From Xiphydria camelus (taxonomy: Eukaryota > Arthropoda > Insecta > Hymenoptera > Xiphydriidae): 64,000 bases of DNA. The notes below the pieces were generated by a model. The model ran no database searches. It was not told where the DNA came from and worked only from the letters and a program-made list of their open reading frames with translations. This document shows positions 24,501-36,082 of the stretch, one piece after another. The DNA is taken from contig OY783193.1 in NCBI GenBank assembly GCA_963678675.1, positions 3,045,501 to 3,109,500 of the forward strand, in the 5' to 3' direction. A program made the position numbers and the translations under genes. The first letter of the stretch is position 1. Every line of letters starts with the position of its first letter.

Positions 24501-27500
24501 GCGTTTCCTTTAATCGCATCAATAAATTAACATCGCGGTATTGCAAATTTATTTCACACACAACGACTCTGCAGCATTTTGTTCGAGTTGAATAATTTTT
24601 TTTCATTAACAACATTTTTTATCAATCTACGAAAAATATCGATCGCAAATCTGTACGTTCCTTTCGAACGAGACTTAAAAAAGAATTATTATCGAACAGC
24701 AATAGGAATGTCAGCTATCCAAAATCCAGCGACGTTTCCTTTAGAATCTACGCCGTGCCAAATCCGACTTTCGCAAATATACATAGTTACACGTACATAC
24801 TAGTTACCCCTCCCTCGTCCTCTCCCCGAAATCCCGCGTATATCGCGAAGAACGGCGTGAGTTTCGACGTACATCAAAAACTCCGCTAACCAGGCAGTCG
24901 CCCAGTCGAGTCACGTTGCTATACACTATGATTCCTAGGCGCAGCCCCCGCGCCTCGCTCGCACCACCCACCTCGCGCCTAGTTCCTCGGAGGAGCGCGA
25001 GCCGTGTACGTGTATGTGTGTGCGTGGAGGGGGGAAAACCTCTCTCACCTCGCCTTACCTCTCGAAGTCGCCGCGAGCGGAAGTTCGAAGATTGGGACTT
25101 TTTCCCTTCGCCGCGCGAGGAACGATCGGACGGCGACCATTCGCGTTGCGGTTTTCTTGCATTGAATTTCAAATTTAAACGTCGCCTCGTCGCGCTTTGT
25201 CCCACAGTTTCCCAGGCGCTTCCGCGCGCACACGCGCTCGCAGTCGTCGCCTTGCACCCAATTCCGCGAGCTCTAAATCCCGTCATTTCCCTCGGGAGAG
25301 CATATAGGATCCGCCTACCCGCGTATACGCACCGTCTTACGGGGGTGCGGGTCTAATCTCCGACATAAGACGGGGAACTTTATTAACATCTATACGCGGT
25401 AAAACATATATAAGTATCCCTGTATCGGGGAGCGCGGAGACATCGAGGGGTGGGACTCGAGGGGTCGGGTTCGATATTGCGTTCCGGTCAATTTGAGGGG
25501 TAGGTTTTCGACGTTACGGTCGAATCGATCCGAAATGATTCGAGCGGTTTCGACGCGCTCGATGCGTTCGACGTCCGCGTGCCGTCGGTTTGCTCGTCTT
25601 CCCTATTCATCTGGGCGGAGATTTCCTTTCAGGGGATGCTCAAACCACGGATTAAGTCCGAGGCATAGATCGTTACCGGATGATCACGTGACCAAAAATC
25701 CCATCCACCGAGCCGAACGTATCCCCAGGAGAATCGGAGAGAGAGTCGGACTATATACTCTTCCTCCCTCCTGCTCTCGCGCACCCTTCGCGCTCTCTCT
25801 ATACGGTATAGACCCGCAGCCGAAAGATTTTAAGGCCCGTATAACCAATCCGGAAGCCACTCATATTTTTCCCTCCGCGAGTTGGCCTATCGATCCGCGC
25901 GCGCCTCCCGAGCGCCGCCGCCGCCGCCGCCGGTTCTGCGCTTAGAGACTCGACATCAGTCATAATACAACGCTATGGTGGGGTTATTAAGAATAATACG
26001 CATCCTAGGTATCCCCCTCTTACCACGGAGGGTTAGGTGGTTTAGCGGGGTGCGTTGCCTAGGTAACCGGCCGGGTAAAACCCGCAAAGAACCACTACCG
26101 CGCGCGCGGCGCGCGTAGCAGCGAGGCTGCTGTATTGACATCCCATCTGCACGAGCGTTATACAACCTTTTATGAGTGTGGATGCCCCCTGTCATCGCTC
26201 GCCGCTCTCACCCCCTCCCGCACCGCCTCGTGCTCCGTGCCTTCCTCCTCCCCCGCCGTGCCGCGCCGCGTCTATCCCCCCTCGCCCGCGAAGGCCGCCC
26301 TCTCGCTTTTTCGTCCTCGCTGAAAATGTCAAAGTTGAAAGTGGCTGCAGTTGAAAGAGGGAAGCGGAGAACCCGGTGAACGGACGTCGGGAGAGGAGAA
26401 ACCGACGGGGTGAGGCGATTTTCTCCTTCTCTTCTGGCTTTACCTCCTCGCTGCAAAAAAAAAAGCTCTCGTCTAGATACAGCCTCGCGGTGTCCTGGCT
26501 TCAAATATTCCGAGAATCCGCGGATGCAAAATCTACTCGAGTGCGTGTGAGAGAGAGAGAGAGAAGGAAGGAAGGGTGGGACCCTCCTTCATGCTCCAGA
26601 GGAGATGGGAGAGGAGTATAACGAACCCTAGAGAGACAGAGAGAGAGAGAGAGAATCATCGCGACGAGTAATCCGTCGTTGGACCGCGAACAATGGGGCG
26701 GATTCGCGATCCTCTCGTTATAAATATAAATAGATTGTAAATTCGATATCGCTCGTTGAGGGGATATCGTATATCTATAGTTCAGCGGTGGCCTTCGATT
26801 GGGATACGCGTGGTGGTCGAATGGGTCGGTCGAACGAAATTAACGCAGGTATCGGGAACTTGCAGTTAGCGATGATGTAAGTTGGCGTGCAAAGTCGGAA
26901 GGGATGCTGCGCTCGCGTTGGCACCTGAACCCCGGATTCGACAGCGTTGGCTAGGGGTGAACACTCGAGTGGTGAACACGGTCACTCGAATTATGTAGCA
27001 CTGGCTTTCACTTCGTTCGCGATTACCTCGTTAGCTGTGAATTTCGGCCCGATGTGAGAGCACTTTTTTATAGATCGAGATGTAATCTTGAAAAAAAAGT
27101 GTCGCATCAATTCAGGCCAGCAGGTCAAAGGTAACGAGATAATTGCGATCGAAGTTGGATGCTGTGCTCCGTCGACAGAATGGCTTACAGGCAATTTATT
27201 TCATACGCGGTGTCCAGCGATTCAGTGGTTGATCGCGAAATCGTCGAATTATCCTTGAAATTGCAGAGTCGTCCAACGGAAATCGAAATTTAGGTGTGGA
27301 TTTTTTCGACTCGTCGTAAATGTCTGCGAATGTCGCATCTGCGAAAGATCGAACGACGAGAAAAGCTCGAACCGGGCGTTTTCCAGGGTTCAAAATGCTC
27401 CTCCTTCGTAACCACACGTCCAACGTGCAATCGTGCAGCAATCAAGAATTGTCCAACGAAATATCGCTGGACGCCGCGCGGAACCGCAGCGGCGCTCTCG

Positions 27501-27627
27501 CCTGCCGCAAACCGTCTCTTCGTTCAGCCGCATCCGTCCTCGCGATCGTTATCCCCATTCACGCCGCTCCGTATGTCATTGCGAAATCGGTTGTGGACTC
27601 AGCCCCCCCCCTCCTCTTTGGTTGCAG

Positions 27628-28352
27628 ACCGGGAGGTCGCCGAGGAGGACGGGGGCTCGCAGTCCGCCACAACAATCGCCTGCAACAGTCAACCGAGGCA
27701 TCGATCCTCGAGCACGAACCAAAGTACCGCTTCTTCTAGTCAAGACGATCGGCCGGGTGGCGAGGCGCTGAGCAACCACCAGGAGTTGCCCATTATCGAT
27801 CTGTTAGACGACATTAACGATCAGATGCAGATCGTCTTCAAGTCCGAGCCCCTCTCGCCGAAGATCGAGAGCGCCGTCGACGAGTTCGCGTCCTGCCTGC
27901 TGCAGGTCGACTCCGAGGCGACGGCGGCGAGCGATCCTCGTCCACCGCGACCTCTGGATCCTCGCGAGCGCGATCGTCCGGCCCGGGACGGTGTCGTGGC
28001 GCGCTCGAGATACGCGCAACCCTTCCCCGATCTGCGATGCTTCGCGCAGAGCGACTCCGTCCAAGTACTGCCGAATCTTCAGGAATTCGTGCGCAGACCG
28101 CCCGAGCAGGAGCTGTCCGCTTCGCACCGCGTCGCCGGTACCTACTGCCGGTTCTGTCGCAAGACCTTCTCGCGCGCCTGGTCACTCCAGAGACACCTGG
28201 CGGACACGCACTTCTACGTGCCGCAGTCGCTGGCGTGCGACCAGTGCGGGCGCAGTTACAAGTCGCGCAACAGTCTGGTCAGTCACAAGAGCCAGTATCA
28301 CGCGAAGCGCGAGAGGAAGGAGCACGAGGCGCAGTGCGAGATCACCTACTGA
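27628..28352 (+). CDS. br: Broad-Complex, alternative 3' exon 1 (C2H2 pair, Z5/Z6-type or lineage-specific)
   Basis: The acceptor CTCCTCTTTGGTTGCAG ends at 27627 after a strong pyrimidine tract; the exon joins the common region in phase 1 as GAC (Asp) and ends at TGA 28350-28352. It adds 241 residues. A private region of about 160 residues comes first, including LPIIDLLDDIND and VFKSEPLSPKIE (two possible sumoylation sites, FKSE and PKIE). Two C2H2 fingers follow: YCRFCRKTFSRAWSLQRHLA and ACDQCGRSYKSRNSLVSHKS, with 8 residues between them. The protein ends in a charged KRERKEHEAQCEITY tail. This pair does not match the Z1-Z4 pairs I remember, so a Z5/Z6 label is a guess. The frame is also open for 334 bases upstream, but splice signal and phase favour the internal start. 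Confidence 0.88.
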
Positions 28353-29159
28353 CGCAGCGCGTTGATGCGCTCGAAATTCGAGTCGGACGCGACGCCGTTT
28401 TCCGCGTTGCCGTATCGCACCGCGTGGACCTAACGCGGCTCTGCGCCTCGTCTCGCTCGAACCGCGTATGTATTTCGTTCCGATCCGATCCCGAAGAGGG
28501 CAGGATCTTCGATTCGCCCGCGGACGTCGCATTCGGACGGAGCTGCGAAACGCGCTCCGTCAGCCGCTGCAGTATTATTCGGCCACCGGAATTGAGTCGG
28601 AGAACCGCGCGCGCGCTTCTTATACGAACGGGGAAAATCCGACGCGAGGCGGGAGCTCGCAATCAGCTTCCGCTTGGAGCGCGAGGGTCCCCAGGGATCG
28701 ATCTTCCCCTCGAATGGTCACTCGGCTCTTAACTACCCCGGGCAATTTTCTCGGGCTGTGCAGTTGGGCCGGTCGTTCTTATCGTTACGAGCGTCTTCTT
28801 CTCCGTTGTCTTACGACGTGATGTCTCCGCCCGAGTGAAACTGATAGTGAATTGGGAGACGCCGAGGAATCGTTCCTCGTTTACCTCGCGTCGCTTTTTT
28901 CCCGCGCGCTTTTTATTTATTGTTTCGACGATAGGCGCATTTTTCTGTTCGCCTTGATTCTCTGATTCCGTTCTGATTGGTCGCGACGTTTATTTCATTT
29001 TAGAAATTAAGGGAACGCCTCTCGTAGGTATTTTCTTTTATAGAAAGCGGATAGTCATTTACACTTTTTCTCTCGGTAGACAAAGTAGCGGATGCATTCG
29101 CTCGCTACAGTAACGAAGGAATGTCGTTCGGTCAACGAGCAATTCGTCAGTCGACTCGA

Positions 29160-29560
29160 ACGATATTTTTATCGAGAGAATCTCAAGGGAACGCCGAGAT
29201 ATCGATGATTGTCTGCGAAACAAAAGTTATATCGTGCGTAAAATCGTTGATTTTTTATATTCCCTTTAAAATATTGTAACATACCTGTGTGTGTTAGCTT
29301 CGTAACCAGCGTGAAAATACACGCAAGATAAGAGTGATCGAGCGATCGATTCCAGAAATTTCGATTTTTGGCAAAATGTGCAACTAGAGAAGTGATCTTT
29401 CGAAATTTGTTCAATTCATCACAAAAAATCGAAGTCTCCGGAATCGAACTTTTCGACTACCCTGCCCGATGTATTTTTTCACGCTAACTCTGAAAATCAC
29501 GGATTTCACGGGGAAACCTCAAAGGGACACCGAGATATCGATGATTTCTCGCGCACTTAA
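29160..29560. repeat. Copy of an unclassified dispersed repeat (copy 4)
   Basis: GCGTGAAAATAC (29310-29321) and TCGAGCGATCGATTCCAG (29338-29355) are followed by an inverted counterpart: GGAATCGAACTTTTCGAC then TATTTTTTCACGC (to about 29482), and CCGAGATATCGATGATTTCT. The two halves are therefore roughly inverted, which may be the original organisation of the element. Confidence 0.5.
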
Positions 29561-30882
29561 CGCTGCATTCGACGGTCACGTCGACTCGAGACACGCATCT
29601 CTGCCAATTCCTAATCGCGAAGGAAATTTCTCAGTCTCCGACGACCCGAAATGATCTCTTCACGGAATCTCGCAAGTGCGAAACTTAACTAGTCCAGATG
29701 AGGGGTCGAGACTTCAATGCCATGATTCAGTTTCATTCAGACGGTCATTGAAGTCTCCGCTCTAATTTAGCAAGGCGAGTTCCGAGCCGGACTCGTCGTT
29801 CCTTTATACATAAAGATAATATATATATACGCTTCCCGCGCAGAACCACAGTGAGATTATTTAACGCGAATTCGGAGCGTGTGCGCGCGCGTACAAAATA
29901 ATTTACGATAAACCTTAGAAAGTGCGTAACGGACACCGCATTTGTGTCGAGTTAGAAGTTGTATAGAGAAGTGCACGATCACCAAATGTAACGTATACGA
30001 TTACACATAGATGATAATGCGCGAATGCATAATAAAGTGCTGTGTGCGAAACACCAAACCACCGTCGGTCTTGTCAATCAAACACGCGCCTCGTTCCCCC
30101 GGCGAACGCGTCAGACCTGCTGAACTTCCCTCGTTTCTCTCCATCCCATTTAGCCACTCGTATAAACAAAATAACGTACGTTGATTGTGCAGCAACTCAC
30201 GATAGTGTCAGCTCATCTGATGCATCAAGGTTGTGCGTTCCATGAGTCATCATAAAGCAAGCATATTTGTGTCATCAAATGATTTTAAACTGATACAAAT
30301 AGAATACTGAACATTTATTCAATATATGCACAATTTTTCGTTGATATATTGTTACGATAAATGCAGAAATTAATTTGAATCGCATTACGATTTAAATTTA
30401 ACAATTTCTTGAACAATAATCATTTTCCCCAAACTCATGCGGCAAAATAAACATTTACTTTGGAACAATCAATTATCGTCGTTTGTATGAACGTCGTGAC
30501 GATCATACGAATCTATCTGGGCGGCCGACGTTCGTCGCGACGTCCAACGGCTTTTTTTTCCATTTGGGGAGGGAATGCCAATTCGACGCTGTCGAGACGA
30601 AGCAGAATTGCACGCAGTTTTATATCGACTGTCGTGCGGACAGCGAAGCGCAAGACTATCCCTCACCGCATCAGACCATTGATACCAATCGCATCTGTAA
30701 TATATACGTACTATATCTATCAACCTATACACCGCGCGTTATGCAGCTCAGACGTAAAATTTCGTTGATCGTTCCCTCGATTCTCCATCGGATAACAAAT
30801 CTAACCGAAGTGAACGGTCGAACGAAAGGAGCCACACGCTCTCGCGATCTGAGCTTCGCGCAACGCGCGATACATACATCCA

Positions 30883-31050
30883 TACACCGAGAAAAACAAT
30901 TAGGTTTGAGTGACAAGACGCATCTAGTTAAGCGTGCTTAGTTATTCTAACGAAAAATTGGTCAGTTTAACGATTCATATTCCACCATAACGGTTTAGTC
31001 GTCATCTCCAGGATTTCGATTAAATTGATCAAATTATTTTTCTCAGTGTA
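30883..31050. mobile_element. MITE with TACACYGAGAAAAA-type ends
   Basis: The left end TACACCGAGAAAAACAATTA matches the inverse complement of the right end (TACACTGAGAAAAATAATTT) at 17 of 20 positions. The element is 168 bp and non-coding. Related ends occur at 22.6, 45.3 and 58.8 kb. The target duplication is unclear because both flanks are simple CA/CAT sequence. Confidence 0.55.
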
Positions 31051-32146
31051 CACACACACACACATCGGTATACATGTATATATCTACTCTCTACCACTGC
31101 TGTAAATAATGCGCATCAACACACGGATTCATCTGGTGCTCTGAACCACTAATACGTCATCGCTCTCGATCAGTCACTGGAATCTTGGACTGCTTTCGCT
31201 CTCTATGACTACTATGTAGGATGCACACGTAAGCCGCACCCGACGATAAGAACGTTTCGGAAGAGACCGACCGTGCATCGACCGCTCGCACGCCGTGACG
31301 ATCGAATAGCAATTTGGATCGAGATAGAGAACAAAAAAAGAGAATCTGAGAAACACCGCGCTCTCGGAGATGCACGCGCGTACGCACGCCGCTGTTGCTT
31401 CCCCCCCCCCCTTTTCACGACTGGAAGCGACCGCCCGGCCGACGACGTAAAGACGGACGACGAGACTTTCGATCGGGAGAGCGCCACACGGGACTCTCGA
31501 TCGCCTCCCCCCACTTGGGTCCTCGACGTCGGGACTCGGGAAAGAGACGCGGAGCGGGAGAAAGAATCGAAAAAAAAAAACGAGCTAAAGTCGTCGACGT
31601 GGGCGATTGAACGTCGCGCGGAGCAGCAGGTCACGCTCTTCGGAAACGTTTGCAGCGTCCCGTGCGAGGGTTGGTGTGGATGAAAGAGACACGTGTAAGA
31701 ACTGCCTCTCGAAGATCATTCCATCGGCACGGCGAATCGAAACTCGGACGAGATCTTCTCTCTCTCTAGGCGCTAACGTTTAACACACTCGAGTAAACAG
31801 ACGAACGCAATTCGGGCACGGCTTCTGACGCGGGTGACGGTGCAGGGGAATCACTTGCGACGCGCCGAGGCGATGCGATAAATAAATATATGAAAAAAAA
31901 AACAGGAGAGGAGAGACGGTAGCGCGAACTGGCGCGCGTATAACGATTGGCGAGCGGAGCGCGGTCGCACGCGAGAGAGACGAGAGACGTTGCGAGAGAG
32001 GTGGGGATTTGACGGACGACAATATCGGGACGGAAGAGCTTAACTCTTCGCCTACCTACCTCTACCTGCCACGCCGCGTGATGTAACGCGAGTGCGACAT
32101 GAACGAACAAAAACAAAAGTAACCCTGTGTCTGGTTCTGCCGCCAG

Positions 32147-32496
32147 GTCTGTTGGCCGGCAGCAGCTCGACCGATGAGTTTCGCTGCGAGCCTTGCAACA
32201 AAAACCTGACCTCCCTAACTCGGTTGAAGCGGCACATACAGAACGTGCACACCAGGCCCAGCAAGGAACCGATCTGTAACATCTGCAACCGAGTTTACTC
32301 CAGTCTGAACAGCCTGCGCAACCACAAGAGTATCTACCATCGGCAGCACAGCAAGAACGAACAGCAGCGCAAGGAGGAGGAGCAGCGAGAGCGCGAGAGA
32401 GAGCGCGGGATGGAGCAGAGGGAGCAGATGGAGCGATCGTACGGTCAGCAACAGCCGCAGCATCAGCAACAGCGCCAACATCCGAGCATGGGTTGA
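32147..32496 (+). CDS. br: Broad-Complex, alternative 3' exon 2 (C2H2 pair, probably Z4)
   Basis: The acceptor is CTGGTTCTGCCGCCAG (ends 32146), joining in phase 1 as GGT (Gly), and the stop is TGA at 32494-32496. It adds 116 residues: GLLAGSSSTDEF, then fingers FRCEPCNKNLTSLTRLKRHI and ICNICNRVYSSLNSLRNHKS with the usual C-x2-C-x12-H-x4-H spacing and 8 residues between the pair. The tail is rich in Glu, Arg and Gln (about 50 residues) and could form a helix or coiled coil. TSLTRLKRHIQNVH and SSLNSLRNHKSIYH fit the Z4 type as I remember it from moths and flies; the number is inferred. A 320-codon frame on the opposite strand across this exon is only its shadow. Confidence 0.92.
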
Positions 32497-34223
32497 GCGA
32501 GGGTGTCGACGAGACTGTTCTTCCTCGATGCGAAAGGGGAGAGAAGAGGGAAGAGGAGGAGGAGGAGGAGGAGGATAAATAGAGGGGATAGAAGGATTCC
32601 ACGGCGCGAGACTCCTCACCTCCTCGAGCCAGAGAAGTCTTCCCGAATAGCGGACGCCGTACGAGGCTCATTGACGGGGACCGCGAGACGAGCCAATGAT
32701 GAGGGTAGAAGTGCCTCCGTCGAATCACGGCCGAAGGTGTGATGCGAGACGGTGGATTGGGCTAAGATGCGAAGGGATCGACGAAGTACCTGGTTTCCAG
32801 AGGCTCCGAGAGACGCGTATCGTATGCGAAGGTTGCACGCGAAGACGAACGGTCGGGAGGGCGCGACGAGGGAGGATGCGCTCCTCCCGGCGTGCCCCCG
32901 AGAGTCGATGACGTGGCACGAGAACAAACTAGAGTATCCTGATTGTGTGACAGTTCAATTGATTAGGCTATAATTATAACGTTGTTATTGTACGTCGCTT
33001 GTAAATATAGGATTCGGTCGACGCACGAAGGGCGAAAGAGGGGCGTCAGTCGCGGTAGACTCGCGTTTCGATGGCGATGGGCGATCGTTATTTTTTTACG
33101 GGATCGAGAGCGGCTCGACAAATGGGCTGTCGCCTCGTCCGCGTCCGTCTTGGTATCTCGTCGTGGACGCCGCAAGGATTGTTATCAGTACAAACGACCG
33201 AGGCGAATACGAAAAAAACACTGTTCAGCGTATCGCGTGTAAGAGCTGCCAACGATCTTCCGTTAGTCGGGCGTGTTCGGGGCGCGGAAGCGTTTCGAGG
33301 GAATGAAGGAAGAGAAACTTCGCTGCGGGGAAACTGTGCAATCGAACGATCGCGGCATACGATGCCGATGTCATCCAACTTCTGACGAGTTCGCCTCGAT
33401 ATGGACGTCTAACATGACGTCGGAGGTAGCGAACTAATATTTCACTGTTCTGATAAATAATCAAAGTAACTGATCATTCGCTAAAAAAAAATTAAACACA
33501 TTATTTTTTTCCGTCCGTGACTTTATATTTTAACGATCTGATCAATTTTTATAACGCCCCTTGATCATCGGCAACAACAGCGCTGCTAGTTTTTCAATTG
33601 CAGCGTTGTCGGAGGTTGGATCGTATATATCTATTCACGCGTCATGTGTGTGGTTAAGACTGAAAGTTCAGATTCTTCGCGCGTATAATTGATAACTTCC
33701 TCGGTTGCAATCGAGCTTTCGTTCTTTTCCTCGTCCCAGCATCGTGCCAAAAACGTTCTTTCTTATTTTCTCCTCCCTTCATTATTTCGTCTCTCGTTTT
33801 GCAGAGCAAACCGTGCACGCCTTTTACAGTTGCCGCGTTTAAATTGCACCGCGCGTGGAGGGCGTCGATCGACTTATTTTCCCGTCGCGTTTTTTTGTCT
33901 GCCATTCTTCAACCGCGTCGCGTACAGTGAGCCAAGTTTTCGTTGCTCTCGACCTTTTCGACAGCCGCGGACAAAACACCGGACCACCGTTGTTTTAGCC
34001 GAGTGGAAAAGTAAGTTCCCTCGCGGAGTTTCGCTTACTTTTCCTCGGGCGCGCGCCGCGTATATGTGAAAGCGTGATCAAATAATGCGGCTGAAAGGGG
34101 GAGGAATGCCCGTCGCGTCGTGAAGAAGGGACGAGGCGGTTCGCGGGAAGATCCGCGAAGAAAATGCCTTCCGCGTCGATGTGTCTTTAAAGATGCCTTG
34201 AATTCGGTGTGCAAGTAGAGGTA

Positions 34224-34859
34224 CGAGGGTCATTTGAAAAGTTTCCGGCCTTTTCAGGAAAAACATAATATTTCAAGGTTAAAAAAATGTATTTCTCAAC
34301 ATAGTCTCCTCGTAACTCTCGATACATCTGATCCATCGTTTCTCCCAACCCTTCAAGCCGTCAGAAAAAAATTCTTTCAGTCCACTTGAAAGATACCAGT
34401 TTACAGTGTTTTCCACCTCGGCATTTGTGTCAAATGCCACCCCTCCCAAGAAATTTTGGATCAAGGTTTCATCGACAGTTATCAAACGTCGCAAAAATTC
34501 AGCTGGATTTGTTTTTTCATACAGCTCAACACCACTCGCGCGACATGTCAAGCCGTACGCGCTTTTGGTCACATTGTCGACAAACGCGGCACCCAGCGCG
34601 CGGATAATTTTCTCATACCCAAATCCTCGTGCAAAATCTTGTGCGTGATCACTGCGCGATACTCGATTTTCTCCATTGTCGACGGAAAGCATCTCCTGTC
34701 AACTTTATAAAAGTGCCATGAGCTGAGTACCGATCGGAGTGACTTGACATTTTTATGGGATGCATGTATCAACGCCGTCCATCAGGCGATAGCAAGAATT
34801 AAATTCTATCACGACTGCTTGCCAATATATAAGAGCGGAAATTTCTCAAATGACCCTCG
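34224..34859 (-). mobile_element. Internally deleted mariner (Tc1/mariner) transposon
   Basis: TA duplications at 34222-34223 and 34860-34861 bracket inverted ends CGAGGGTCATTTGAAAAGTT and (inverse complement of the right end) CGAGGGTCATTTGAGAAATT. The interior encodes a mariner transposase remnant on the - strand. At 636 bp it is about half the usual 1.3 kb. It lies in the intron between the second and third zinc-finger exons, opposite in orientation to broad. Confidence 0.92.
34279..34692 (-). pseudogene. Mariner transposase fragment, catalytic core deleted
   Basis: An uninterrupted 137-codon frame retains two separated parts of a mariner transposase. LRRLITVDETLI carries what should be the first catalytic Asp. 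It is followed almost at once by NFLGGVAFDTNAEVENTVN and GLKGWEKRWIRCIE, which belong near the C terminus of the family. The intervening segment, which should hold the second and third catalytic Asp residues, is missing. The N-terminal DNA-binding part is mostly absent as well. The product cannot be catalytic. The deletion kept the frame, which is common among mariner deletion derivatives. The ends could still be mobilised by an intact relative elsewhere in the genome; that is inference. Confidence 0.9.
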
Positions 34860-35341
34860 TATCGCATAACGACCCAGACATTCGTGTGTTTACGGGTGCG
34901 CATAGATACCGCGGTGGTACGTTGCAGCAACTGCAACGGTAAATCGAGATCTCGATAAAAACGTTATTCGAACAATCTCGAGGCCCGTTTTCGTGTTCAC
35001 GGTTACGACGAGAAGACTGGTTCGACGTTTGAAGCGCACATGCGCTCGTTCGGTTACTTGCGACGGACGTGCTGTGATGTTTTGTGAGGGAAAGAAAAAT
35101 TATTGTGATATTTCGGACGATCATTTCTCGAAAGATTTTATAAGATTTTCATCCTTCGTTTCCTCTCAGTTCATTTATATATATTTATTATACATGTATA
35201 CACAAACACACACACCTAACCGTTCGAATCGTTAGTGTTTGCTCTCTCCCACGATTGCTCTCTTCTACTGCAGGAGAGTTCGGTCGTACCAAACGCGCGT
35301 CTCCTCCAATTAAAGTTAGAAATGTATATTTAACTGTACAC

Positions 35342-35345
<4 letters not shown>

Positions 35346-35372
<27 letters not shown>
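35346..35372. repeat. (GA)n microsatellite
   Basis: About 13 perfect GA units, 57 bp from the TIR element at 35429. Confidence 0.9.
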
Positions 35373-35376
<4 letters not shown>

Positions 35377-35428
35377 TACCTACGATGTAAATGATATATT
35401 ATGTACATCGCACGAACACACACATATA

Positions 35429-35583
35429 TGTGGAGGTGTTTTTCAAAAAGCGTTATTTCCATTTGGCATATTTTTCCAGGAAAGCAAGAAAACTGCAGCA
35501 CTACGTCATGTAGAGCGTGATGCCACCTGTACCTCAGTAGGCGAAGTTTTTGGAAATAACGCTTTTTGAAAAACACCTCCACA
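35429..35583. mobile_element. Short TIR element with ~33-bp perfect terminal repeats and TA flanks
   Basis: The left end TGTGGAGGTGTTTTTCAAAA (continuing to about 35461) is the exact inverse complement of the right end (about 35551-35583, finishing CACCTCCACA). TA lies on both sides (35427-35428, 35584-35585). The element is 155 bp with no coding sequence. TA flanks fit Tc1/mariner-type mobilisation. The intact repeats suggest recent insertion or selection on the hairpin. Confidence 0.75.
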
Positions 35584-36064
35584 TAGGTATATATGTGTAG
35601 GTTCGTCGAGAAGGATGGGGAAGGGGGGGGGGGCAGCGCGCGTGAGGGTGGCGCGTCGCCCTTTGTAAATAGTGCCTATTTTTATACCTGAGTTTGCGAC
35701 ATAATATATTTTTTATTATTGCTAATCTTCGTTTTTTGGGGATCAGGGTATAAGACATTTCCATTGTACTCACGCACGTTGTTTTCATTATTTATGAATA
35801 AACACATTTCTTCTTCTTTTATACGAACACGAAGTCGTTCGCGCGTTATGATTTTACCTTTAAGCGTCCGCGCAGCCCGCTGCGACTTAAATATAGGTGT
35901 GACGGTGCATCGCCGCCGATTTCGACACCACCGGCGAGAAAGTGTACGCAGAGGCGCGCAGTGCGGGCGCAAATACCTCGGCGAAGATGCGGGCTCGACT
36001 CCCCTTTCCTCCTTATCGCGTTTGCATCGCACAAGTGTTCCACGCGACGTCGCGTCTGGTCGTG

Positions 36065-36082
36065 CCCCCCCCCCCCCCCCCC
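36065..36082 (+). repeat. Poly-C run
   Basis: Eighteen consecutive C bases in non-coding sequence between the second and third zinc-finger exons. Confidence 0.85.

Larger units (their letters stand above)
15155..27627 (+). other. Long intron before the zinc-finger exons
   Basis: About 12.5 kb without a supportable coding exon. It contains a TTAA-flanked element (19988-20334), a poly-G run (20580-20593), a near-palindromic element (22637-22832) and a copy of the dispersed repeat (about 24040-24500). Short ORFs in this interval lack recognisable domains and consistent splice signals. Confidence 0.6.
28353..32146 (+). other. 3' untranslated region of exon 1 and intron
   Basis: The first part is probably the 3' UTR of the first zinc-finger exon. 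A possible poly(A) signal AATAAA lies at 30031-30036, but nearer signals were not found. The interval also holds a copy of the dispersed repeat (about 29160-29560) and a MITE (30883-31050). No other exon is supported. Confidence 0.5.

Noticed and set aside
25970..26110. GGTTAGGTGGTTTAGCGGGG-like sequence that recalls retroelement 3' ends or telomere-type repeats
   Set aside because: Single occurrence, no tandem TTAGG units, no poly(A) tail or coding remnant; resemblance is too vague to annotate.
27294..27627. Upstream continuation of the reading frame of the first zinc-finger exon
   Set aside because: The pyrimidine-rich acceptor at 27627 and its phase-1 match to the common donor make the upstream part intron; its translation is low in complexity.
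31766..32728. 320-codon open frame on the - strand across the second zinc-finger exon
   Set aside because: It is Ser/Arg/Ala-rich and exactly antisense to a clear C2H2 exon; it has no domain of its own and is a shadow frame.
34993..35235. Basic open frame next to the mariner copy that might be more transposase
   Set aside because: It lies outside the element's TA-flanked ends and shows no transposase motif.
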